Shown here: one piece after another, positions 1 to 7,169 of the stretch
Numbering within the stretch: the stretch's first letter is position 1
Layout of the letters: every line of letters begins with the position of its first letter
Assembly (NCBI RefSeq): GCF_014495685.1
Contig: NZ_JACTVI010000007.1
Coordinates: 135,712-199,711 of the forward strand
Reading direction: 5' to 3'
Origin: Streptomyces sp. TRM68367
GTDB taxonomy: Bacteria > Actinomycetota > Actinomycetes > Streptomycetales > Streptomycetaceae
Length of the DNA: 64,000 bases
Notes under the pieces: generated by a model
What the model was told of the DNA's origin: nothing
What the model saw: only the letters and a program-made list of their open reading frames with translations
Databases searched by the model: none
Made by a program: the position numbers and the translations under genes

Positions 1-1441
1 TCCGCTCGCCGGCGGCCCCGGCGGCGCGGACCGCCGGGACCGGGGCCGCGGCGGTGGCCGGCGTGGCCGCGGACAGCGGGCTGAAATACTTGTGCGGTAC
101 GACGACCACCACGGAGGTCCCGAGCCACGGCGAGTCCGCGAAGGTGACGCGGATGCCGTAGCGGCGGGCGAGGGCACCGACGACGCGCAGGCCGATGTTG
201 GCGTCCTCGGTGATGCCGCCGAGGCCGGCGCCGGGCGAGGTGCCCGCGAGGGCGTGCTCGGCCTCGCGCTTCTTCTCCTCGCCCAGGCCCTTGCCGGAGT
301 CCTGGATCTCGATGCCGACGCCGTTGGGGACCTCCTTGCCGGAGACGAGCACCGGCTCGGTGGGCGGCGAGTAGCGGGCCGCGTTGTCCAGCAGATGGGC
401 GAAGATCAGCGTGAGGTGGTCCACCAGGCCGCCGTCGACGCCGAGTTCGGGCAGGTGGCGCACCTGGACCCGGTGGAAGTCCTTGATCCGGCCGATGCCG
501 CCGCGTACCACGCTCAGCAGCCGCTGCGGCTCCTGCCACTGCCGGCCGGGCCGGTCGGATCCGCCGAGCACGCCGATGCTGGCGGCGAGACAGTCGGCGG
601 GGCCGATCTCCTGGTCGAGTTCCATCAGGCCCTGGGCGACGGCCGGGAGCCGGCCGTGCTCGCCCTGCATCTCGTGCAGCCGACCGCGCAGCTTGCTGGT
701 CAGCACGTGGATGCGGTTGCCGATGCTGATCACGGCCTGCTCGGCGGAGGTGGAGCGGTCGAACTCCTGCTCGACACCGATCAGGGCGGTGCGCAGCACC
801 TTGCGCAGCTCGGCCTGCAGATCGGCGCTGACCTTCGCGCACTGGTTGACGCTGGGCAGCACGTCGTCGATGGCGTCGCCGGCGCGCAGCTGCTTCAGGG
901 CCTCGGGCAGCTGCTCGTCGGCGAGCCGGGCGACCGCGGCCAGCTGGTGGGCCAGCTGCTCCTGCCAGACCTCGGCCTGGTCGGCGAGCTGGGCCTCGTA
1001 GGACTTGGCCTGGTCGGCGACCCGTTCCTCGAACGCCCGGGCCTGCTCGGCCAGCCGCGCCTCGTAGGCCTGGCTCTGCTCGGCCAGTTGGGCCTCGTAC
1101 GCCTGGACCTGCTCGGTCAGCCGCGCCTCCAGGCCGGCGCGCTCGGCGGAGTACTTCCGCTCCAGGCCCGCCACATGCTGCTGCCACTGCTGGGCGTGCT
1201 CGGCCTGGGCGGTGCGGTGACTGCCCTCCGCCCGGCGCAGCTGGTTGCGGGCGCGCAGCAGGAGCCGTACGCACAGGGCGCTGGCCGCCGTCGCCGCGAC
1301 ACCGGCGACGGCCGTGGTTATTCGTTCCGAGCTCATGAACGTGGCGGCTACCGTCCCGCCTCCCAAACCCAGCGGCATCAGCCACCAGCTGTACCAGGCG
1401 ACAGGGGCCCGCGCCGCCGGAGGCGGAGTGGCGAGTTCCAT
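1..1441 (-). CDS. CvnA-like sensor histidine kinase ATPase, 3' part outside window
   Basis: Reading the minus strand from ATG at 1441 (GAAGGA six bases upstream; another in-frame ATG lies at 1447) gives about 480 codons that stay open to the window edge. Two hydrophobic segments (about residues 14-30 and 38-55) precede a long coiled coil built from repeated 11-residue blocks of the type YEAxLAEQxxA (about 75-150). The C-terminal half has a GHKL ATPase domain: N box HLLDNAARYSPP near 345, then a DSGKGLGEE G-box near 380. I see no canonical phospho-accepting HELRTPL motif. This layout is that of the membrane ATPase (CvnA) of Streptomyces conservons, whose partners (roadblock, DUF742, small GTPase) normally follow directly; here that would be to the left of position 1 and cannot be checked. 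It is expected to sit in the membrane and signal to the partner GTPase. Confidence 0.8.
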   Translation of the reverse strand, partial: MELATPPPAARAPVAWYSWWLMPLGLGGGTVAATFMSSERITTAVAGVAATAASALCVRLLLRARNQLRRAEGSHRTAQAEHAQQWQQHVAGLERKYSAERAGLEARLTEQVQAYEAQLAEQSQAYEARLAEQARAFEERVADQAKSYEAQLADQAEVWQEQLAHQLAAVARLADEQLPEALKQLRAGDAIDDVLPSVNQCAKVSADLQAELRKVLRTALIGVEQEFDRSTSAEQAVISIGNRIHVLTSKLRGRLHEMQGEHGRLPAVAQGLMELDQEIGPADCLAASIGVLGGSDRPGRQWQEPQRLLSVVRGGIGRIKDFHRVQVRHLPELGVDGGLVDHLTLIFAHLLDNAARYSPPTEPVLVSGKEVPNGVGIEIQDSGKGLGEEKKREAEHALAGTSPGAGLGGITEDANIGLRVVGALARRYGIRVTFADSPWLGTSVVVVVPHKYFSPLSAATPATAAAPVPAVRAAGAAGER

Positions 1442-1685
1442 CTGCATCCTTCGAAGCAACACGAACGAACGGGGGGTGTTCAAGGGGACCGCACTCGTGA
1501 GTGCGCACGGCGGGCTGACAACAGACGCGATCGTGTCAACTCGCAGCGCCGATCGGGAGCTTATCGGTTTTGAACCCGAAAGGATCAATCACGCCGGGTC
1601 ACCGGACGTGAGGATTCCCTCATTTACGATCATGAACGGAGGGTCGGCACATCACCTTGCGGACCTGCGCAGTTGCGGTCGGCGG

Positions 1686-2290
1686 TCAGCGGGTGGTCCG
1701 GAAGGTGCGCCGGTAGGCCTGCGGCGAGACGCCGATCGCGGCGTGCAGGTGCCGGGCGCGGGCCACGCGCTGCTGGATCAGTCGGCGGCCGGGGCTGAGC
1801 CCGGCCCTCGTCGTGGAATCGGCGGGCGAAGGTGCGCAGGCTCATCCGGGCGTGCGCGGCGAGGCCGGCCAGGGTCAGGGCGTCGCGGAGGCGTTCCACG
1901 GCCCAGGCGCGGGTGGCGGCGGTGGTCGCGGCGCCCTGCTCGGGGACCGGCTGCTCGGTGTACTGGGCCTGTCCGCCGTCCTGGAACGGCGGGACGACGC
2001 AGCGGTGGGCGACCCGGTTGGCCAGTTCGCTGCCGTGGTCGGTGAGACGTCCGGGTCGAGGGCGACCTGCGCGAACATGCGCCGGAAGGGCTCGGCGAGC
2101 TGCCAGTGCGTGGTGGCCTTCCGCCCGTCGAGCAGTCCGGCGGCGGCCAGCACGAAGACGCCGGTGCAGATGCAGACGATGCGCGCGTCCGCGCGGATGC
2201 GGGCGAGGGCGGCCGTGACCTCGTCGGGCAGCGTCGCGGTCACCAGGGACGGCATGCCATTGCCCGGGTGGGCGGTGCCCGGCAGGCTGG
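1686..2290 (-). pseudogene. GlxA-type (DJ-1/PfpI + AraC HTH) transcriptional regulator, decayed
   Basis: Minus-strand frames hold consecutive pieces of a GlxA-family regulator. First comes the amidase-like domain piece IRADARIVCICTGVFVLAAA with its nucleophile-elbow region and GRKATTHWQLAEPFRRMFAQV (2080-2250). In another frame follow DHGSELANRVAHRCVVPPF and DGGQAQY (about 1960-2050), the AraC helix HARMSLRTFARRF (1815-1855), and in a third frame a tail VSPQAYRRTF ending at the TGA at 1686. At least two frameshifts are needed. Compared with intact relatives the first about 70 residues, a block before DHGSE, and the second HTH helix region are missing. No continuous reading frame exists, so it is non-functional. 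The oxidoreductase next door starts only a few bases beyond the truncated 5' end and may once have been its divergent target. Confidence 0.72.
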
Positions 2291-2296
2291 GTCGGC

Positions 2297-3247
2297 ATGA
2301 GCACTGTGAACACGATGCGAGCCATCCGCCAGGACGTCCTCGGCGGCCCCGAGGTGCTGAAGTACGCGGAGGTGGAACGGCCGGAGCCACGGCCGAACGA
2401 GGTGCTGGTCCGGATGCGCGCCGCGGGGGTGAACCCGACCGACTGGAAGCACCGTGCGAACGGCGGCTTCCTCGGCAGTCCGCCGTTCGTCCTCGGCTGG
2501 GACGTCTCGGGCGTGGTGGAGGCGGCCGGCATCGGCGTCGCCGCGTTCCGGCCCGGCGAAGAGGTCTTCGGGATGCTGCCCTACCCGTTCGGCCACGGTT
2601 CGCACGCCGAGTACGTCACCGTCCCGGCCCGCGCCCTGGTGCACAAGCCGGCCGGGATCGACCACCCGCAGGCGGGCGCGCTGCCACTGGTGTCGCTCAC
2701 GGCCTGGCAGGCCCTGAGCGAGCACGCGGACGTACGGCCCGGGCAGCGGGTGCTGATCCACGCGGCGGCCGGCGGAGTCGGGCACGTGGCCGTGCAGATC
2801 GCCAAGGAGCGCGGGGCGTACGTCATCGGCACGGCGAGCGCGGGCAAGCACCCGTTTCTGCGGGACCTCGGCGTGGACGAGGCGGTGGACTACCGGGAGA
2901 CGGATTTCGCCGAGGCCGTGAGGGACGTGGATGTCGTCCTGGACACGATCGGCGGCGACTACGCGCTGCGCTCGCTGCGCGTACTGCGCCCGGGCGGGGT
3001 GGTGGTGTCGATCCTGCCGGTCGGGTCGGAGGAGTTCCCGAGGGAGGCCGAGCGGCTCGGCGTCCGGGCGGTGCGGATGCTCGTGGACGCCGACCGCGCC
3101 GGGATGCGGGCGATCTCGGACCTGGTCGAGGCGGGCAGGCTGCGCGCCACGATCGCCGGGACGTTCCCGCTGGCCGGTGCCGCCGAGGCGCACGCGCGCG
3201 GCGAGACCGGCCGGACCGCGGGGAAGCTGGTGCTCGTCGTCGACTGA
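2297..3247 (+). CDS. NADP-dependent quinone oxidoreductase (zinc-independent MDR family)
   Basis: 316 residues. The fold signature is complete: N-terminal GroES-like part (GGPEVLKYAEVERPEP, AGVNPTDWKHR), nucleotide-binding motif AAGGVGHVAVQIAKERGA near 155-175, and a conserved tail. No zinc-ligand Cys/His set is present, so it belongs with quinone oxidoreductase-like NADPH reductases rather than alcohol dehydrogenases; the substrate cannot be told from sequence. The ATG at 2297 is taken, but the methionine at 2315 (MRAIRQDV) aligns better with usual family starts and neither has a strong ribosome binding site. It runs divergently from the GlxA-type remnant and converges with the alcohol dehydrogenase gene, leaving one base between stops. 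Confidence 0.88.
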   Translation: MSTVNTMRAIRQDVLGGPEVLKYAEVERPEPRPNEVLVRMRAAGVNPTDWKHRANGGFLGSPPFVLGWDVSGVVEAAGIGVAAFRPGEEVFGMLPYPFGHGSHAEYVTVPARALVHKPAGIDHPQAGALPLVSLTAWQALSEHADVRPGQRVLIHAAAGGVGHVAVQIAKERGAYVIGTASAGKHPFLRDLGVDEAVDYRETDFAEAVRDVDVVLDTIGGDYALRSLRVLRPGGVVVSILPVGSEEFPREAERLGVRAVRMLVDADRAGMRAISDLVEAGRLRATIAGTFPLAGAAEAHARGETGRTAGKLVLVVD

Positions 3248-3248
3248 G

Positions 3249-4355
3249 TCAGAACGTGAGCACGGGCTTGATCGCCTTGCCCGTGCTCATGTCCCGCGCC
3301 GCCTGCTCGATGTCGGCGAACGGATAGGTGCTGATCAGCCGGTGCAGCGGAAGTCGGCCTTCCTTCACCAGGCGCACCAGGGCGGGGATCATGGTCTGCG
3401 TCTCGCTGTCGCCGAGGGTGAGGCCGACAATCTGCTTGCCGCCGAGCAGCCCGTTGACGTCGAGTGCGACCTCGGTGCCGAAGGGCGGGGCTCCTACGAC
3501 GACCAGGGTGCCGCGGGCGCCGACCGCGTCGACGCCCTGGCGGAGCACGCCGACGTTGCCCGTGGTCTCCACGACGCCGTCCGCGCCCTGGCCGCCGGTG
3601 ATCTCCGCGAGCGCCTCCCCCAGGTCCTTCGCGCCGACGTCGACCGTGTGGGTGGCGCCCAGTTCCCGGGCCAGCTCCAGGCGTTCGGCGACACGGTCGA
3701 CGGCGACGACGGCGGTGGCGGGGGTGAGCGCGGCGGCCATCACGGCCGACAGGCCGACGGCTCCGGCGCCGAGGACGACGACCGTGCTGCCGGTGACCGG
3801 CTTCAGGACGTTCCAGACGGCGCCGACTCCGGTCTGGACGCCGCAGCCCAGCGGGGCGATGGACGCCAGCGGGACGTCCGGGTCGACCTTGACGAGGCTG
3901 CGCTCGTCCGCGAGGGCCCGTTCGGCGAACGAGGACTGGCCGAAGAAGTGGCCGCCCAGGGGCTCGCCGCCGCGGCTGATGGTGCTGGTGCCGTCGGTCC
4001 GGCGGCCGCCGAGGAGGTTCATCGGCAGCCAGGTCGCACAGTACGCCGGGTGCCCGCCGCGGCAGTTGCGGCAGTCGCCGCAGGACGTGAAGGACAGCAG
4101 GACGTGGTCGCCGGGCGCGACTCCGGTGACGGCCGGCCCGACCGCCTCGACGACACCCGCGCCCTCGTGGCCCAGGACGCCGGGCAGCGGGAAGGGCAGT
4201 CCGCCGCCCGCCACCCCGAGATCGGTGTGGCACAGGCCGGTCGCGGCCATGCGGACCAGCGCCTCGTGCGGGCCGGGCTCGTCGAGGGCGACGTCGGAGA
4301 GGGTGAAGGGCGCGCCGCCGGACTCGACGACCGCGGCGCGGGTGGTGGTGGGCAT
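3249..4355 (-). CDS. Zinc-dependent NAD(P) alcohol dehydrogenase (aryl-alcohol/benzyl-alcohol type)
   Basis: 368 residues, ATG at 4355 after AAGGAG. Catalytic zinc ligands are visible in GLCHTDLG (about residue 38) and GHEGAGVVEAVG; the structural zinc loop is SCGDCRNCRGGHPAYC near 92-108. The Rossmann motif VVLGAGAVGLSAV lies around 195. The long chain, the YCATWLPMNL-type loop and the substrate-pocket region resemble aryl-alcohol dehydrogenases (XylB-like) more than ethanol dehydrogenases; that is inference. It lies 32 bases downstream of an aldehyde dehydrogenase on the same strand, which suggests a two-gene operon oxidising an alcohol to its acid. The divergent MarR gene at 5983 is the likely regulator. 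Confidence 0.88.
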   Translation of the reverse strand: MPTTTRAAVVESGGAPFTLSDVALDEPGPHEALVRMAATGLCHTDLGVAGGGLPFPLPGVLGHEGAGVVEAVGPAVTGVAPGDHVLLSFTSCGDCRNCRGGHPAYCATWLPMNLLGGRRTDGTSTISRGGEPLGGHFFGQSSFAERALADERSLVKVDPDVPLASIAPLGCGVQTGVGAVWNVLKPVTGSTVVVLGAGAVGLSAVMAAALTPATAVVAVDRVAERLELARELGATHTVDVGAKDLGEALAEITGGQGADGVVETTGNVGVLRQGVDAVGARGTLVVVGAPPFGTEVALDVNGLLGGKQIVGLTLGDSETQTMIPALVRLVKEGRLPLHRLISTYPFADIEQAARDMSTGKAIKPVLTF

Positions 4356-4387
4356 CGCAGGCACTCCTTGGCAGACGGGCGGGGCGC

Positions 4388-5842
4388 TCAGTCGAGCGAG
4401 ACGACGACGGACTTGACCCTGGTGTAGGCGGCGAGGGCCTCGGGGCCGTACTCGCGCCCGAAGCCGGAGTCCTTGACACCGCCGAAGGGGACCGCGGGGT
4501 CGAGCATCGCCCAGTCGTTGATCCAGACGATGCCGGCCTGGAGGCGGTCGGCGAGCCGGTGGGCGCGGGCGAGATTGTTGGTCTGGACGCCCGAGGCCAG
4601 ACCGTACGGCGTGGAGTTGGCGAGTTCGACGGCCTCGTCCTCGGAGTCGAAGGGCTGCACGGTGAGGACCGGGCCGAAGATCTCCTCCTGGACGACCCGG
4701 GAGTCGTTGGCGAGGTCGGCGATGACGGTGGGCTTGTAGTAGTAGCCGCCGTCGAGGTCGAGCCGTTCGCCGCCGCAGACGATCCGGGCGCCCTCCTTGC
4801 GGGCCAGGGCGACGTACTCCTCGACCTTCTTCAGGTGCTTCTCCCCCGCCATCGGCCCGACGACGGTGGCCGGATCGCGCGGGTTGCCGACCGGCACGCC
4901 GGGCACGGCGTCGGCGAGGACGCCGAGCAAGGTGGGGTACACCGGGCGGGCCACCAGCAGCCGCGGGCCGCCCATGCAGAACTGGCCGGTGTTGAACACG
5001 AAGCCCTTGATGATCGCGCCGACGGCCTTCTCCAGGTCGGCGTCCTCGAAGACGACGTGGGCGGCGTTCCCGCCGAGTTCCATGGTGACGGGCTTGAGCG
5101 CCTCTCCGGCGACGCCCGCCACATGCCTGCCGACGCCGGAGGAACCGGTGAAGGCGATCTTGTCGACGCCGCGGTGGCGCAGCAGCGCCTCGCCGGTCAC
5201 CGGGCCGGTGCCGGTCACGACGTTGACGACGCCGTCCGGCACCCCCGCCTCCTGGAGCAGCCGGGCCATGTAGAGGGCGCTGAGCGGGGTCTCGTCGGCC
5301 GGCTTGTGCACCACCGTGTTCCCGGCCGCGAGCGCCGGGCCGATCTTGGAACCGGCAAGGATCAGCGGGAAGTTGAAGGGGGTGATCGCGGCGACCACGC
5401 CGAGGGGCTCGCGCTTGGTGTAGGCGAGGGCGTTCATCGGGGTGTCGCGGAGGGCGCCGTCCAGGGTCTGGGCGAGGGAGGCGTAGTACTCGTAGTCGTT
5501 GGCCGCGTTCGTCACGTCGACGGCGCCGCACAGGGCGATGGGCTTGCCGACGTCCAGGCTCTCCAGCGCGGCGACCTCCTCGGCGTTGTCGCGGAGCAGC
5601 TGGGCGACGCGGTGCAGCACCCGGCCCCGCTCCCGGCCGCTCAGCCCCGACCAGGCGCCGTCGTCGAAGGCCTCGCGGGCGGCGCGCACGGCCGTGTCGA
5701 CGTCGGCGGCACCCGCCTCCGCGACGGTGGTGACGACCGCGCCCCGGGACGGGTCGACCACCTGCATGCGGGCCCCGTCGGCGGCCTCGCACCAGCGCCC
5801 CCCGATGAACAGGCGTCCGGGTTCGATGTCGAAGGTGGTCAT
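4388..5842 (-). CDS. NAD-dependent aldehyde dehydrogenase
   Basis: 484 residues, ATG at 5842 preceded by GAGGAG. Family landmarks are in order: ITPFNFPLILAGSKIGPAL, general base in ELGGN near 255, catalytic cysteine in FNTGQFCMGG near 287, and EIFGPVLTV. The Gly-Gln-Phe-Cys-Met version of the active-site loop is closer to phenylacetaldehyde/benzaldehyde-type enzymes than to betaine aldehyde dehydrogenases. First gene of an operon with the downstream alcohol dehydrogenase, so the pair would convert an (aryl) alcohol to the carboxylic acid. Its promoter region (5843-5982) contains two near-identical palindromes, probably bound by the divergent MarR regulator. Confidence 0.9.
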   Translation of the reverse strand: MTTFDIEPGRLFIGGRWCEAADGARMQVVDPSRGAVVTTVAEAGAADVDTAVRAAREAFDDGAWSGLSGRERGRVLHRVAQLLRDNAEEVAALESLDVGKPIALCGAVDVTNAANDYEYYASLAQTLDGALRDTPMNALAYTKREPLGVVAAITPFNFPLILAGSKIGPALAAGNTVVHKPADETPLSALYMARLLQEAGVPDGVVNVVTGTGPVTGEALLRHRGVDKIAFTGSSGVGRHVAGVAGEALKPVTMELGGNAAHVVFEDADLEKAVGAIIKGFVFNTGQFCMGGPRLLVARPVYPTLLGVLADAVPGVPVGNPRDPATVVGPMAGEKHLKKVEEYVALARKEGARIVCGGERLDLDGGYYYKPTVIADLANDSRVVQEEIFGPVLTVQPFDSEDEAVELANSTPYGLASGVQTNNLARAHRLADRLQAGIVWINDWAMLDPAVPFGGVKDSGFGREYGPEALAAYTRVKSVVVSLD

Positions 5843-5914
5843 GACCGCTCCTCAGCCGCTTCGCCAGGATTTTCGGGTGTCTCGGATCCCGTACAGATCT
5901 CTTATGTTTCAACC

Positions 5915-5963
5915 AACAGGTTTCCTGTTTGTGCGCAGTCTCTGCACAGACAGGTTTCCTGTC
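5915..5963. promoter_or_regulatory. Two palindromic operators between aldehyde dehydrogenase and marR genes
   Basis: AACAGGTTTCCTGTT (5915-5929) and GACAGGTTTCCTGTC (5949-5963) are both perfect inverted repeats around a TTT centre and share an identical 13-base core, ACAGGTTTCCTGT. Their centres are 34 bases apart, close to three helical turns. The second ends 19 bases before the marR start. This is the usual arrangement for an autoregulating MarR dimer pair; binding by this MarR is inferred. Confidence 0.75.
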
Positions 5964-5982
5964 AATGGTCTAGGGTGAGGTC

Positions 5983-6420
5983 ATGGTCGGCATCCAGGTG
6001 ACGAGGGCGGCCCCGTCGCTGCTCTATATGGTCAAGCAGGTGGAGCTCGCCGCGCGCTCCCGCCTGGACGAGCTGGTCAGACCGTCGGGCATCACCGCGT
6101 TGCAGTACACCGCGCTCACCGTCCTGGAGCGGCACGACGGACTGTCGGCCGCGCAGCTGGCCCGCGACTCCTTCGTCACCGCGCAGTCCACCGCCGATCT
6201 CGTACGGTCCCTGGAGAGCCGCGGCCTGGTGCGCCGGGAACGCAATCCGCGCAACCGGCGCGAGCTGCTGATCCTGCTGACCGACGCCGGCCGGGACCTG
6301 CTGGACCGGCACGCCGGACCCGCGCGGGAGCTGGAAGAACTCATGGTCCGGGACCTCACGGCCCACCAGACCGAGCAGTTCCGGCAGGCTCTGACCAAGG
6401 CCTGGCGCGCCCTGTCGTAG
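5983..6420 (+). CDS. MarR-family transcriptional regulator
   Basis: 145 residues with the full winged-helix MarR layout: N-terminal dimer helix (LLYMVKQVELAARSRLDELV), recognition helix region DSFVTAQSTADLVRSLESRGLVRRE (about 60-85), wing NPRNRRELLILLTDAG, and C-terminal dimerisation helices. ATG at 5983; the GGTGAGG before it is only two bases away, so translation may rely partly on a leaderless or short-leader message. It faces the alcohol/aldehyde dehydrogenase operon across 140 bases that carry two matching palindromes, so it most likely represses that operon and itself, with an aromatic ligand as inducer (inference from family). Confidence 0.88.
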   Translation: MVGIQVTRAAPSLLYMVKQVELAARSRLDELVRPSGITALQYTALTVLERHDGLSAAQLARDSFVTAQSTADLVRSLESRGLVRRERNPRNRRELLILLTDAGRDLLDRHAGPARELEELMVRDLTAHQTEQFRQALTKAWRALS

Positions 6421-6481
6421 CCCCGTACCCCGCGCGGCCTGCCGTCATCCTGGCGCGCACAGCAGGAACCTGCACCCGCAA

Positions 6482-6503
6482 TTCGAAGACATATGTCAAT
6501 CGA
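6482..6503. promoter_or_regulatory. Inverted repeat upstream of STAS gene
   Basis: A perfect 10-base palindrome GACATATGTC (6488-6497) is embedded in a looser symmetric arrangement, TTCGA on the left and TCGAA on the right. It is AT-rich compared with the surroundings and lies 58 bases upstream of the STAS-protein start, so it may be an operator. No regulator can be assigned. Confidence 0.3.
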
Positions 6504-6554
6504 ACATGCTCAAATTCATTCCATCGGGGGTAACTTGCAGGGCGGAGAAGGAGA

Positions 6555-6986
6555 TTGGGCTCCGAGCTCCCGCCGCCCACCCAGCAGGCTGAAGGCGAGG
6601 TCGTCGTGCGGCACGAACCGTTACCGCGCACGCCGCATCTGCGCGTCCGCCAGGACCAGGGGCACACGGTCCTGGAGTTCCGCGGCGAGATCGACATCGC
6701 CGCGGCGGACGAGATCGTCCCACACCTGGACCGGGCGACGGGGCATACGGACGCCCGGATCGTCCTCGACCTCTCGCAGGTCGAGTTCTTCGACTGCTCG
6801 GGCCTGCGCCTGCTGTACCGGGCCCGGCAGCGGGTGCTGGAGCGGCAGGGCCAGGTGCAGCTGGTGTGCACCCATCCGCTGACGCTGCGCGTCCTCAGGA
6901 TCACCGGTCTGGCGCGCCTGCTGCCGCCGCAGCCGACGCTGGACGCGGCCCTGAACCAGCCGGAGGCCACGTCCGGGCCGGTGTGA
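6555..6986 (+). CDS. STAS-domain anti-sigma factor antagonist-like protein
   Basis: 143 residues if started at TTG 6555; GGAGAAGGAG overlaps too closely, so a later start (GTG near 6606) is possible. The STAS fold runs from about residue 28: GHTVLEFRGEIDIAAADEIV, then VLDLSQVEFFDCSGLRLLYRA, where the phosphorylatable serine of anti-anti-sigma factors is the Ser of DCSG (about residue 83). It therefore keeps the key serine and could bind a partner-switching kinase. No RsbW-like kinase or sigma factor lies nearby, so the partner is unknown. The C-terminal extension after PPQPTLDAAL is short and unstructured. Confidence 0.82.
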   Translation: MGSELPPPTQQAEGEVVVRHEPLPRTPHLRVRQDQGHTVLEFRGEIDIAAADEIVPHLDRATGHTDARIVLDLSQVEFFDCSGLRLLYRARQRVLERQGQVQLVCTHPLTLRVLRITGLARLLPPQPTLDAALNQPEATSGPV

Positions 6987-7169
6987 CCGCGGGCGGTCCG
7001 CCCCAGCGCCTGACGTACGTCCCCGGAAATTCGGTTGCGGCGGACCACCCGCACCACGCCAGGATGGCGGCGCCCGCATCCCCGCACGGCAGGAGCCCCC
7101 GCATGCGCCGACTCCTCGGAATCCCCCAGCTGCCCCACTGGCCCACGGTTCCCGAGGACTCGACCCCGC

